NCBI GenBank assembly: GCA_947626205.1
Contig: CANQRO010000037.1
Location: 1-13,351 of the forward strand
Direction of reading: 5' to 3'
Source of the DNA: an uncultured Clostridia bacterium
GTDB taxonomy: Bacteria > Bacillota > Clostridia > TANB77 > CAG-508
DNA length: 13,351 bases
Position numbers and translations under genes: made by a program. A model generated the notes under the pieces. The model was not told the origin of the DNA. It did no database searches and saw only the letters and a program-made list of their open reading frames with translations. Positions 5,447-12,576 of this stretch are shown piece after piece (position 1 is the stretch's first letter; each line of letters starts with the position of its first letter).

Positions 5447-5470
5447 ATTTTTTCCTTTATTTTAATTTAT

Positions 5471-5959
5471 TTATAATATTTCTTCTATTTTTTTGCCTCT
5501 TTTTTTAGCAATTTGTTCTACTGTCATCATATTAGATAATCCACTAATTGTTGCGTATACAACATTTCTTGGATTATTAGTACCAATAACTTTTGTTCTA
5601 ATATCTTTATATCCTGCAAGTTCTAATACTGGTCTAACACTACCACCAGCGATAACTCCAGTACCTTCTACTGCTGGTTTTAACATAACGCTTGCGCTTC
5701 CAAATTTTCCAATATATTCATGAGGAATTGTTGTTCCTACAATTTGAACTGTTACTAAGTTTTTCTTAGCATCTTCAATTGCTTTTTTAATTGCATCTGG
5801 TACTTCAGCAGCTTTTCCGTTACCAACTCCAACATGTCCGTTTTCATCACCTACTACAACTACTGCACTAAATCTAAAAGTTCTACCACCTTTTACTACT
5901 TTAGCAACTCTATTAATAGCAACAACTTTCTCTTTTAATTCTCCTTGAATTTCTTCCAT
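5471..5959 (-). CDS. rpsE: 30S ribosomal protein S5
   Basis: S5 lies at the back of the 30S body near the mRNA entry and the decoding-fidelity interface with S4. The 162-residue product has the N-terminal double-stranded RNA-binding-like domain (LKEKVVAINRVAKVVKGGRTF) and the C-terminal domain with EGTGVIAGGSVRPVLELAG and NPRNVVYATI. The only fitting start is ATG 5957-5959. Its AAGGAGG site (5974-5980) is 14 bases away, longer than for any neighbour, which may lower initiation. The gene follows rplR after 137 bases of repeat-rich spacer. The expected downstream partner rpmD is missing. Confidence 0.97.
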   Translation of the reverse strand: MEEIQGELKEKVVAINRVAKVVKGGRTFRFSAVVVVGDENGHVGVGNGKAAEVPDAIKKAIEDAKKNLVTVQIVGTTIPHEYIGKFGSASVMLKPAVEGTGVIAGGSVRPVLELAGYKDIRTKVIGTNNPRNVVYATISGLSNMMTVEQIAKKRGKKIEEIL

Positions 5960-6039
5960 AAGTTTTTGTTTTCCCTCCTTTTTAATTAATAATTAAACTG
6001 CGTACTTATTATTTTACATCATTTTTAATTACATGAATT

Positions 6040-6072
6040 CTCATTTTTGTAAAATATATAGTAAAATATGAG
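6040..6072 (-). other. dyad and GTAAAATAT repeats upstream of rpsE
   Basis: CTCAT (6040-6044) pairs with ATGAG (6068-6072) and is extended by four A-T pairs after a one-base bulge. The region holds two direct copies of GTAAAATAT (6049-6057 and 6061-6069), with related TTTTAC motifs elsewhere in the 137-base rplR-rpsE spacer. It may be a weak RNA structure in the S5 leader; no known regulator is recognised. Confidence 0.3.
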
Positions 6073-6096
6073 CTATTTACCGTTTATTTTACATTT

Positions 6097-6456
6097 TTAA
6101 AATTCAAGTCCTGCCTCACGTGCAGCTTCAGCTAATTCTTTTACAATACCATGATAGATATATCCTCCTCTATCATATACTACTGTTTTTATATTTTTTT
6201 CTAATGCACGTTTTGCAATTAATGTTCCTATTTCTTTTGCACTTGTTTTGTTAGCATGCTTTTCTTTTACTTCTTTATCTAAAGTAGAAGCACTTACTAA
6301 GGTAACTTGTTTAACGTCGTCTATAATTTGTGCATATATATTAGCATTACTTCTATAAATGCATAATCTAGGACATTCAGAAGTTCCACTTATTTTTCTA
6401 CGTACACGTATATGTCTTCTGGTTCTTTCAAGTTTTCTATCTGTCTTTTTAACCAT
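6097..6456 (-). CDS. rplR: 50S ribosomal protein L18
   Basis: L18 binds 5S rRNA with L5 and helps dock it in the central protuberance. The 119-residue product is of usual length, with a basic N-terminal tail (KLERTRRHIRVRRKISGT), the core strand PRLCIYRSNANIYAQIIDD and the C-terminal VVYDRGGYIYHGIVKELAEAAREAGLEF segment in shorter conserved blocks. The ATG at 6454-6456 has AAAGGAG six bases upstream. It is 25 bases after rplF, the standard neighbour, and 137 bases before rpsE. Nothing in the protein is unusual. Confidence 0.97.
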   Translation of the reverse strand: MVKKTDRKLERTRRHIRVRRKISGTSECPRLCIYRSNANIYAQIIDDVKQVTLVSASTLDKEVKEKHANKTSAKEIGTLIAKRALEKNIKTVVYDRGGYIYHGIVKELAEAAREAGLEF

Positions 6457-6481
6457 TTTTTTCTCCTTTCACATAATTATT

Positions 6482-7021
6482 CTATTTCTTACCTGCTTTA
6501 CCTTCTTTACGACGAATAACTTCTTCAGCATATTTAATACCTTTTCCACGATATACTTCTGGTGGTCTTTTTGTTCTAACAACAGCTGCTGTTTGACCAA
6601 CTACTTCTTTATCTATACCTCTTACGATAATAGTGTTTGGATTTGGTACATCAAATGTGATTCCTTTTGGAGCTTCCATTTCAACTGTATGAGAATATCC
6701 TAAGTTCATTACTAATTTTGTTCCTTGTTTTTGTGCTCTATATCCTACACCATTTATTTGTAATTCTTTTTGATATTCTTCTTTTACACCTTTAATCATA
6801 TTGTTAATTAAAGTTCTTGTTAAACCATGTAAACTTTTATTTGATGGTTCATCATCTGGTCTCTTTACAGTAAGTACACCATTATCTAAAGTTACTGTCA
6901 TATTTTTATGTATTTCTCTTTCTAATGTTCCTTTAGGTCCTTTTACAGTAATTTTTTGTCCATCGATTTTAACTTCTACATCAGATGGAACTGTAATTGG
7001 ATTATTTCCTATTCTTGACAT
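6482..7021 (-). CDS. rplF: 50S ribosomal protein L6
   Basis: L6 binds 23S rRNA helix 97 near the sarcin-ricin loop and the factor-binding site. The 179-residue product has two copies of the L6 fold: an N-terminal domain starting MSRIGNNPITVPSDV and a C-terminal domain with LNLGYSH-like sequence (VMNLGYSHTVE). It ends with the diagnostic KRPPEVYRGKGIKYAEE segment. The ATG at 7019-7021 has GAGGTG ten bases upstream. It stands between rpsH and rplR as in the canonical spc operon. The length is normal and no residue stands out. Confidence 0.97.
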   Translation of the reverse strand: MSRIGNNPITVPSDVEVKIDGQKITVKGPKGTLEREIHKNMTVTLDNGVLTVKRPDDEPSNKSLHGLTRTLINNMIKGVKEEYQKELQINGVGYRAQKQGTKLVMNLGYSHTVEMEAPKGITFDVPNPNTIIVRGIDKEVVGQTAAVVRTKRPPEVYRGKGIKYAEEVIRRKEGKAGKK

Positions 7022-7104
7022 CTTTTTATTTCACCTCTCTTTAATTTTTTGATGTTTTAATGTGGAATTTATGAATTGAATTTCTGTTATTTTTTAATTC
7101 TATT

Positions 7105-7503
7105 TTACCATACGTATGCTAAAACTTCTCCACCAATTCCTTGTTGTCTTGCTTTTTTATCTGTCATTATACCTTTTGAAGTTGAAATTAGTGCTATTCC
7201 TAAACCGTTTAAAACTTTTGGTAATTCTTCACAGTTTGCATACACTCTTAAACCTGGTTTACTAATTCTCTTTAATCCTGCAATAACGCGATTTCCTTTT
7301 TCATCATATTTAATAGAAACTCGAATAATTCCTTGATTTTCATTTTCAATTACTTCAAAAGATTTGATATATCCTTCTTCAAATAGAATTTCAGCAATCG
7401 CTTTTTTCATATTAGATGCTGGAATATCTACTGTTTTATGTTTTGATGTATTTGCATTTCTAATTCTTGTTAACATATCTGCTATTGGATCCGTAATATT
7501 CAC
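7105..7503 (-). CDS. rpsH: 30S ribosomal protein S8, GTG start
   Basis: S8 is a primary binder of 16S rRNA helix 21 and nucleates the central domain; in E. coli it is also the repressor of the spc operon. The 132-residue product begins MNITDPIADMLTRIRNA and ends ARQQGIGGEVLAYVW, both diagnostic, with the RNA-binding STSKGIMTDKKA loop before it. The start is GTG at 7501-7503, eight bases from GGAGG at 7512-7516; no ATG fits the family N-terminus. Whether S8 represses this operon cannot be told: I did not identify an S8-binding mimic around rplE. Confidence 0.97.
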   Translation of the reverse strand: MNITDPIADMLTRIRNANTSKHKTVDIPASNMKKAIAEILFEEGYIKSFEVIENENQGIIRVSIKYDEKGNRVIAGLKRISKPGLRVYANCEELPKVLNGLGIALISTSKGIMTDKKARQQGIGGEVLAYVW

Positions 7504-7575
7504 TTTTTTACCCTCCTTTTTATCCTAACTTAAAGACTTTTATCCATTTTAGCCTTTAATACTATTAACTTATAA

Positions 7576-7761
7576 TTACCAACTTGCTTTTTTTACACCT
7601 GGTATTTCGCCTTCATGAGCTAATTTTCTAAAGCATACACGACAAATTCCATATTTTCTAATATAAGCATGTGGTCTACCACAAATTTTACAACGATTAT
7701 ATTCTCTTGTTTTATATTTTTGTGGTTTTTGTTGTTTAATAATCATTGATTTTTTGGCCAT
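7576..7761 (-). CDS. rpsN: 30S ribosomal protein S14, type Z (zinc form)
   Basis: S14 is a head protein of the 30S subunit that assembles late. This 61-residue copy is the short zinc-containing form: C24, C27, C40 and C43 form two CxxC pairs (RCKICGRP and GICRVC), followed by the conserved RKLAHEGEIPGVKKASW end. The long zinc-free paralogue is not in the window. The ATG at 7759-7761 has AAAGGAG ten bases upstream. Its position between rplE and rpsH is standard; the spacers on either side are 83 and 72 bases and hold nothing I can name. Confidence 0.97.
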   Translation of the reverse strand: MAKKSMIIKQQKPQKYKTREYNRCKICGRPHAYIRKYGICRVCFRKLAHEGEIPGVKKASW

Positions 7762-7844
7762 TATTCATTTTCTCCTTTCTTTTATTAGCTGTTGGAGATT
7801 CGATATTTAAATTTTTTATATTTCAAACTTCAATCTTCCAATTT

Positions 7845-8384
7845 CTAACTTCTAAATGGCATTCCTAATAATGTTAATAATTCTCTTGCTTCTTCATCTG
7901 ATTTAGCTGTTGTTACGAATATAATATCCATACCTCTTAATTTATCAATTTTATCATATTCAATTTCAGGGAAGATTAGTTGTTCTTTTATACCCATTGA
8001 ATAATTTCCTCTTCCATCAAAAGAATTAGTAGATACTCCTCTAAAATCTCTTACTCTTGGAAGTGCTACATTAAATAATTTGTAAGCAAATTCATACATT
8101 TTTTCACTTCTTAAAGTAACTTTGCATCCAATATTTGCACCTTCTCTTAACTTAAATGCTGCAATTGATTTTCTTGCTTTTGTTACTACTGGTTTTTGAC
8201 CTGTAATAATAGATAAATCATTTATTGCATTATCTAGAGCTTTTGGATTATCCTTTGTATCTCCTAATCCAATATTTATAACAATTTTATCAAGTTTTGG
8301 AACTTGCATAACTGATTTATAATTAAACTTTTTCATTAAAGCTGGAACTACTTCTTTTAAATATTGTTCTTTTAGCTTTTCCAT
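7845..8384 (-). CDS. rplE: 50S ribosomal protein L5
   Basis: L5 binds 5S rRNA with L18 and bridges to S13 in the 30S head and to P-site tRNA. The 179-residue product has the family signature KLDKIVINIGLGD near residues 30-42, the TGQKPVVTKARKSIAAFKLREG block in shorter pieces around 61-83, and FPEIEYDKID plus GMDIIFVTTA towards the end. The ATG at 8382-8384 has GGAGG (8397-8401) twelve bases upstream. It is 21 bases after rplX. Length and sequence are ordinary for Gram-positive bacteria. Confidence 0.97.
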   Translation of the reverse strand: MEKLKEQYLKEVVPALMKKFNYKSVMQVPKLDKIVINIGLGDTKDNPKALDNAINDLSIITGQKPVVTKARKSIAAFKLREGANIGCKVTLRSEKMYEFAYKLFNVALPRVRDFRGVSTNSFDGRGNYSMGIKEQLIFPEIEYDKIDKLRGMDIIFVTTAKSDEEARELLTLLGMPFRS

Positions 8385-8405
8385 AATTTAATAATTCCTC
8401 CTTTC

Positions 8406-8714
8406 CTATTTTAATTTTGCACCGCATTTCTTGCAAACACGAACTTTTTCATCTTTTTCTATTACATAACCAATTTTTGTAGCTTTATTGCATTTTGGGC
8501 ATACAACATTTACTTTTGAAGAATGTATTGCACACTCTACTGGAATGATTCCACCTTCTTCTCCTTGTTTTCTTGGTTTAACATGTTTTTTTCTAATATT
8601 TACACCCTTAACAATTACTTTCTCAGTTTTTGGTATAATTTCTAAAACTTCACCTGTTTTTCCTTTATCGTTTCCAGATAAAACTTTTACAGTATCTCCT
8701 TTTTTTATTTTCAT
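8406..8714 (-). CDS. rplX: 50S ribosomal protein L24, with zinc-ribbon-like tail
   Basis: L24 is an assembly initiator that binds the 5' end of 23S rRNA near the exit tunnel. The 102-residue product opens with the KOW motif (MKIKKGDTVKVLSGNDKGKTG), written here as its start MKIKKGDTVKVLSG, and continues with the conserved HVKPRKQGEEGGIIPVE. The C-terminal part carries two CxxC pairs, C72/C75 and C94/C97, which should bind zinc as in many Firmicutes L24 proteins. The ATG at 8712-8714 has GAGGTG ten bases upstream. Together with L36 and S14 this makes three zinc-dependent ribosomal proteins in the window. Confidence 0.96.
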   Translation of the reverse strand: MKIKKGDTVKVLSGNDKGKTGEVLEIIPKTEKVIVKGVNIRKKHVKPRKQGEEGGIIPVECAIHSSKVNVVCPKCNKATKIGYVIEKDEKVRVCKKCGAKLK

Positions 8715-8806
8715 GATTACTTTTCACCTCTTTTTCTTTATATGAGTTTTACATCAGCTTAAATAAAACTTCAATTTTAAAGCATAAGGTTTATTTTCTC
8801 TAAACT

Positions 8807-9175
8807 TTATAAAACCTCTGGAGCTAATGATAAAATTTTCATATATTCTTTTTCTCTTAATTCTCTAGCTACTGGTCCAAAGATACGAGTTCCTCTTGGA
8901 TTACCATCATCACGAATAATAACAGCAGCATTTTCATCAAATCTAACATAAGAACCGTCTGCACGTCTTTGTGGTTTCTTAGTTCTTACAACAACTGCTT
9001 TTACTACTTCTCCTTTTTTTACAACACCACCTGGTGTAGCACTTTTAACAGAAGCAATGATAACATCTCCAATGCCAGCATATTTTCTATATGATCCGCC
9101 TAAACAACGTATGCACATAATCTCTTTTGCACCAGTGTTATCGGCAACTTTTAATATTGATTGTTGTTGTACCAT
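8807..9175 (-). CDS. rplN: 50S ribosomal protein L14
   Basis: L14 lies at the subunit interface, contacts 16S rRNA helix 14 and is the docking site of the RsfS silencing factor. The 122-residue product is exactly the standard length, with LKVADNTGAKEIMCI near the N-terminus and DENAAVIIRDDGNPRGTRI, then GPVARELREKEYMKILSLAPEVL in shorter conserved blocks. The ATG at 9173-9175 has AAGGAGG about eleven bases upstream. It opens the classical spc operon, but no clear promoter separates it from rpsQ; a nine-base dyad lies in the 97-base spacer. Confidence 0.97.
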   Translation of the reverse strand: MVQQQSILKVADNTGAKEIMCIRCLGGSYRKYAGIGDVIIASVKSATPGGVVKKGEVVKAVVVRTKKPQRRADGSYVRFDENAAVIIRDDGNPRGTRIFGPVARELREKEYMKILSLAPEVL

Positions 9176-9214
9176 TGTAGATTCTTCCTCCTTTTCTACT
9201 TATTACATTTAAGC

Positions 9215-9237
9215 ATTTTACTAGTATTTAGTAAAAT
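9215..9237 (-). other. 9-bp dyad in the rplN-rpsQ spacer
   Basis: ATTTTACTA (9215-9223) and TAGTAAAAT (9229-9237) are perfect inverted repeats around a five-base loop, 40 bases upstream of rplN. No U-run follows, so a terminator is unlikely. TAGTAAAAT recurs in the rpsE leader at 6059-6067. The role is unknown, and the AT-only stem would be weak. Confidence 0.35.
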
Positions 9238-9271
9238 ATTTATAATAAATTCTAAATTTCAATTATAATAC

Positions 9272-9535
9272 TTATTTAATTATTGCTTTTTTTGTAATTT
9301 CTACAACTCTCCATCTTTTATCTTTAGAAAGTGGACGAGTTTCCATTACTTTAACTTCATCTCCGATTTGGCAAGCATTTTCTTCATCATGAGCTTTTAA
9401 CTTATATGTTTTTTTCATAATCTTACCATAAACATCATGTTTTACGTTTGTTTTTACAGCTACAACTACAGTTTTATCCATTTTATTAGATACAACTGTA
9501 CCTATCATAACTTTACGAAGATTTCTTTCTTCCAT
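9272..9535 (-). CDS. rpsQ: 30S ribosomal protein S17
   Basis: S17 is a primary binder of the 5' domain of 16S rRNA. The 87-residue product has the OB fold with MIGTVVSNKMDKTVVVAV, the loop KHDVYGKIMKKTYKLKAHDE in shorter blocks, and GDEVKVMETRPLSKDKRWRV. An in-frame TTG at 9551-9553 would add six residues but overlaps the GAAAGGAG site at 9544-9551; the ATG at 9533-9535 is eight bases from it and gives the family N-terminus MEERNLRKV. It follows rpmC after 35 bases, the normal arrangement at the end of the S10 operon. Confidence 0.97.
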   Translation of the reverse strand: MEERNLRKVMIGTVVSNKMDKTVVVAVKTNVKHDVYGKIMKKTYKLKAHDEENACQIGDEVKVMETRPLSKDKRWRVVEITKKAIIK

Positions 9536-9570
9536 AACGTTTTCTCCTTTCAAAGTCTTTGCTTAATTTA

Positions 9571-9774
9571 TTATTTTTTTGCTTCACTTAATTCTCTTTG
9601 TCTTAAAACTGTTTTTATTCTTGCAATGTCTTTCCTTACTTCTCTTATTTTTAATGGATTATCTAATCCATTAGTTGCATGGCTGAATCTTAGCTTAAAC
9701 AATTCTGTTTTTAATTCGCTTAATTCTTTCTCTAATTCTGGTGAAGACATCTCATTTATTTTATTTATCTTCAT
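9571..9774 (-). CDS. rpmC: 50S ribosomal protein L29
   Basis: L29 sits beside L23 at the tunnel exit, where the signal recognition particle and trigger factor dock. The 67-residue product is a helical hairpin: MKINKINEMSSPELEKELSE, then LFKLRFSHATNGLDNPLKI and RVLRQ-type closing helix (TVLRQRELSEAKK). The ATG at 9772-9774 lies within the last codons of rplP, giving a 14-base overlap in another frame. A GTGGTGAT stretch at 9779-9786 can pair with the 16S 3' end. An in-frame GTG at 9786 would add only four residues and would leave no binding site. Coupled translation with rplP is likely. Confidence 0.96.
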   Translation of the reverse strand: MKINKINEMSSPELEKELSELKTELFKLRFSHATNGLDNPLKIREVRKDIARIKTVLRQRELSEAKK

Positions 9775-10207
9775 CCGTATCACCACCTACTTTTTCATTT
9801 TCTTTTTTAACAAATTTTGTTTTTATTGGTAGTTTATTAGCAGCAAGTCTCATTGCCTCTCTTGCTAAATCTTCTGGAATTCCAGCAATTTCAAATAATA
9901 CTCTTCCTGGTTTTACAACTGCTACCCAATATTCTGGAGCACCTTTACCTTTACCCATACGAGTTTCAGCAGGTTTTTTTGTAACTGGTTTATCTGGAAA
10001 TATTTTAATCCAAACTTGACCACCTCTTCTTATATGACGAGTCATAGCTATACGAGCTGCTTCAATTTGGTTTGTTGTAATCCAAGCTGCTTCTAATGCT
10101 TGTAATCCATATTCACCATCTGATACAACATTTCCTCTTGTTGCTTTTCCTCTATTTCTACCTTTTTGCATTTTTCTATATTTAGTTCTTTTTGGTATTA
10201 ATGGCAT
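9761..10207 (-). CDS. rplP: 50S ribosomal protein L16
   Basis: L16 assembles late and helps position A-site tRNA near the peptidyl transferase centre. The 148-residue product starts MPLIPKRTKYRKMQKGR and carries the conserved RHIRRGGQVWIKIFPDKPVT and MGKGKGAPEYWVAVVKPGR blocks, quoted here as shorter pieces of the family signature. The C-terminus has a short acidic extension (GGDTDEDK) beyond the usual core, and this segment overlaps the rpmC start. Its ATG (10205-10207) shares one base with the rpsC stop in a TAATG junction, with AAGGAGGAG inside rpsC as binding site, so the three genes are tightly coupled. Confidence 0.97.
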   Translation of the reverse strand: MPLIPKRTKYRKMQKGRNRGKATRGNVVSDGEYGLQALEAAWITTNQIEAARIAMTRHIRRGGQVWIKIFPDKPVTKKPAETRMGKGKGAPEYWVAVVKPGRVLFEIAGIPEDLAREAMRLAANKLPIKTKFVKKENEKVGGDTDEDK

Positions 10208-10869
10208 TATGCTTCTCCTCCTTCCACTTTTTCTTTCTTAGTTGGAAGAATTTCACCTTTATAAATCCAAACTTTAACACCTAATTTTCCATATGTTGTA
10301 TTTGCTTCTGCAAATCCATAATCTATATCAGCTCTTAGAGTTTGTAATGGTATTGTTCCTTCTTTATAAAACTCTGTTCTTGCCATATCAGCTCCACCTA
10401 ATCTTCCTGCAACAGATGTTTTTATTCCCAATGCACCTGCTTTCATTGTTTTTTGCATAGCTTGTTTTAGAGCACGTCTAAATGAAATTCTCCTTTCAAG
10501 TTGAGCACAAATATTTTCAGCAACTAATGTTGCATCTAAATCAATATCTTTTACTTCAATAATATTTAAATTAACTTCTTTTCCTATCATTTTTTGTAAA
10601 TCATTTTTTAAAACTTCAGCAAGTTGACCGCCTTTGCCTATTACTAGACCTGGTTTTGCTGTATATACATTTACTTTAACAAGTTTAGCTGTTCTTTCAA
10701 TTTCAATTTTTGAAATACCGCTAATAAATAATTTTTTCTTAACATATTCACGGATTTTATGGTCTTCTACTAGATAATCACTATAATTTTTCTTATCAGC
10801 ATACCATTTTGAGTTCCAGTCTTTAATAACACCTACTCTTAATCCATGTGGATGCATTTTTTGTCCCAT
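10207..10869 (-). CDS. rpsC: 30S ribosomal protein S3
   Basis: S3 forms part of the mRNA entry tunnel with S4 and S5 and contributes to helicase activity. The 220-residue product begins MGQKMHPHGLRVGVIKDWNS, has the KH-domain loop GLVIGKGG at residues 74-81, and the C-terminal domain with AGRLGGADMARTE and LQTLRADIDYGFAEA. The ATG at 10867-10869 has AAAGGAGG nine bases upstream. It is 25 bases after rplV and overlaps rplP by one base. Length and sequence are standard for Gram-positive bacteria. Confidence 0.97.
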   Translation of the reverse strand: MGQKMHPHGLRVGVIKDWNSKWYADKKNYSDYLVEDHKIREYVKKKLFISGISKIEIERTAKLVKVNVYTAKPGLVIGKGGQLAEVLKNDLQKMIGKEVNLNIIEVKDIDLDATLVAENICAQLERRISFRRALKQAMQKTMKAGALGIKTSVAGRLGGADMARTEFYKEGTIPLQTLRADIDYGFAEANTTYGKLGVKVWIYKGEILPTKKEKVEGGEA

Positions 10870-10894
10870 GCTAAAAATCCTCCTTTCTTTCCCT

Positions 10895-11245
10895 CTATTC
10901 TCTTTCTTTTAATACTATTGTAATATGACTTGTTCTTTTTCTAATTCGAACTGCTGAACCTTTTGCAGCTGGTCTAATTCTTTTTAATGTAGGACCTTGG
11001 TTTGCATATATTTCAGCAACATATAATTTTTTACTATCCATACCGTGGTTATTTTCTGCGTTAGCAATTGCTGATTTTAATAATTTTTCAATAATATCTG
11101 AAGATGCTTTTGGTGTAAATTTTACAATTGCTAATGCTTCGCTAACTTCTTTTCCTCTAATTAAATCTGCAACAATTTTTACTTTTCTTGCAGATATTCT
11201 TGCATATCTTAGAGTAGCTTCTGCTGTTTTTACTGTTTCTTCCAC
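10895..11245 (-). CDS. rplV: 50S ribosomal protein L22, GTG start
   Basis: L22 lines the nascent-peptide exit tunnel with a long beta-hairpin; changes at its tip can give macrolide resistance. The 116-residue product has the core LRYARISARKVKIVADLIRG in shortened form (ARISARKVKIVADLIRG) and the tunnel hairpin around GPTLKRIRPAAKGSAVRIRK. No deletion or duplication is evident at the hairpin tip. The start is GTG at 11243-11245, eight bases from GGAGG at 11254-11258. The 77-base spacer before it contains a 7-bp dyad. Confidence 0.97.
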   Translation of the reverse strand: MEETVKTAEATLRYARISARKVKIVADLIRGKEVSEALAIVKFTPKASSDIIEKLLKSAIANAENNHGMDSKKLYVAEIYANQGPTLKRIRPAAKGSAVRIRKRTSHITIVLKERE

Positions 11246-11275
11246 TTATTTTCCCTCCTTATTTGAGCGAGGTTT

Positions 11276-11296
11276 GATGTTTCGTTTTTAAACATC
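11276..11296 (-). other. 7-bp dyad in the rpsS-rplV spacer
   Basis: GATGTTT (11276-11282) and AAACATC (11290-11296) are inverted repeats with a seven-base loop. Two TTAGAGA direct repeats lie just upstream on the minus strand. No U-run follows, so it is not a convincing terminator. It may be an RNA processing site or chance. Confidence 0.3.
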
Positions 11297-11322
11297 TAAT
11301 CTCTAAATTATAAATTCTCTAA

Positions 11323-11601
11323 TTAACTAACAGTTGTTGCTTTTTCTCCTGAATGACCTTTAAATGTTCTTGTAGGTGCGAATTCACCTAATTTATGTCC
11401 AATCATTTCTTCTGTAATATAAATTGGAACATGCTTTCTACCATCATGAACAGCAATTGTGTGTCCAACAAATTGTGGATATATTGTAGAAGCTCTTGAC
11501 CATGTCTTTAGAACTTCTTTTTTCCCTGTTTCATTCATTGCTTCTATTCTTTTTAATAATTCTGGAGCAACAAATGGTTTTTTCTTGCTTGATCTTGACA
11601 T
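11323..11601 (-). CDS. rpsS: 30S ribosomal protein S19
   Basis: S19 is a head protein forming intersubunit bridges with L5 and 23S rRNA, next to S13. The 92-residue product is standard: MSRSSKKKPFVAPELLKRI, then KTWSRASTIYPQFVGHTIAV, and the diagnostic MIGHKLGEFAPTRTF followed by KGH. The ATG at 11599-11601 is preceded by GAGGG at 11609-11613 with seven bases spacing, a weaker binding site than most here. It lies between rplB and rplV as in all S10 operons. Confidence 0.97.
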   Translation of the reverse strand: MSRSSKKKPFVAPELLKRIEAMNETGKKEVLKTWSRASTIYPQFVGHTIAVHDGRKHVPIYITEEMIGHKLGEFAPTRTFKGHSGEKATTVS

Positions 11602-11641
11602 TGATTTTCCCTCACTTTCTTAATATTCGGTAGTTAAACTT

Positions 11642-12472
11642 TTATTTTCTACGTTTAACAATAAATTTATTAGACTCTTTATTTTTCTTTCTTGTTTTAT
11701 AACCAAGTGCTGGTTTACCCCAAGGAGTAAGTGGACCTGGATGTCCGACAGGTGCTTTACCTTCACCACCACCATGAGGGTGATCTACTGGGTTCATTAC
11801 GGCACCTCTAACTGTAGGTCTAATACCCATATGTCTTGTTCTTCCTGCTTTTCCTAATTTAACATTTTCATGGTCTGTGTTTCCTATTGTTCCTATTGTT
11901 GCTCTACATCTAGACATAATTAGTCTCATTTCTCCAGATGGTAATCTAACGTGAGCATACTTTCCTTCCTTAGCCATAAGTTGTGCACTTTGTCCAGCAC
12001 TTCTTACTAATTTTCCACCTTGACCTGGATTTAATTCGATATTATGAATTAATGTTCCAACTGGTATATTTTCAATTGGCATATTATTTCCTGGTTTAAT
12101 ATCTACTCCTTGATTTCCAGATATTACTTTATCTCCATCTGTTAATCCTATTGGAGCTAAAATATATCTTTTTTCTCCATCTTCATATTCAAGTAGTGCT
12201 ATATTTGCACTTCTGTTTGGATCATATTCAATACCTATTACAGTTGCTGTCATATCATCCTTATTACGTTTAAAATCGATAATTCTATATTTTTGTCTGT
12301 TTCCACCACCTTGATGTCTAACAGTTATTCTACCATATGAATTTCTTCCTGCTTTTTCTTTTTTCTTTGTAAGTAAAGATTTTTCAGGAGTCTTTTTTGT
12401 AATTTCATCAAATGTAGAAACTGTCATATTTCTTCTTGAAGGTGTGTATGCTTTAAAATGTTTCATTGCCAT
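11642..12472 (-). CDS. rplB: 50S ribosomal protein L2
   Basis: L2 is one of the most conserved ribosomal proteins; it supports the peptidyl transferase centre and subunit joining. The 276-residue product has the OB and SH3-like core (GRITVRHQGGGNRQKYRIID, IEYDPNRSANIALLEYEDG) and the C-terminal AVMNPVDHPHGGGEG segment containing the invariant histidine, then WGKPALGYKTRKKNKES. The ATG at 12470-12472 has AAAGGAG ten bases upstream. It is preceded by a 104-base spacer with two hairpins, longer than the usual rplW-rplB gap. Confidence 0.98.
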   Translation of the reverse strand: MAMKHFKAYTPSRRNMTVSTFDEITKKTPEKSLLTKKKEKAGRNSYGRITVRHQGGGNRQKYRIIDFKRNKDDMTATVIGIEYDPNRSANIALLEYEDGEKRYILAPIGLTDGDKVISGNQGVDIKPGNNMPIENIPVGTLIHNIELNPGQGGKLVRSAGQSAQLMAKEGKYAHVRLPSGEMRLIMSRCRATIGTIGNTDHENVKLGKAGRTRHMGIRPTVRGAVMNPVDHPHGGGEGKAPVGHPGPLTPWGKPALGYKTRKKNKESNKFIVKRRK

Positions 12473-12499
12473 TTTTAATTCTCTCCTTTAATTTTTATT

Positions 12500-12557
12500 T
12501 AACGAATTTTTTCCTGTTTCGTTAACAGATATTATTTATTTTCCGGGTTATTTCCCG
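12500..12557 (-). other. two hairpins in the rplW-rplB spacer
   Basis: TAACGAA (12500-12506) pairs with TTCGTTA (12518-12524) around an 11-base loop. CGGG (12544-12547) pairs with CCCG (12554-12557) around six bases. GATATTAT occurs as a direct repeat at 12528-12535 and 12557-12564. No U-run of terminator quality follows either stem. They could be processing sites or a binding site that tunes L2 synthesis. Confidence 0.4.
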
Positions 12558-12576
12558 ATATTATATTGGGTAAATT

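Noticed and set aside
6359..6703. Plus-strand open frame of 114 codons
   Set aside because: It lies antisense to rplR and rplF, gives low-complexity Phe/Ser-rich protein, and has no ribosome binding site; it is a shadow of real genes.
9176..9271. Promoter in the rplN-rpsQ spacer
   Set aside because: TTGAAA occurs, but no -10 box lies at an acceptable spacing; the sequence is simply AT-rich.
9437..9832. Plus-strand open frame of 131 codons
   Set aside because: It runs antisense across rpsQ, rpmC and the rplP end, is rich in Phe and Ser, and matches nothing; the sense genes are certain.
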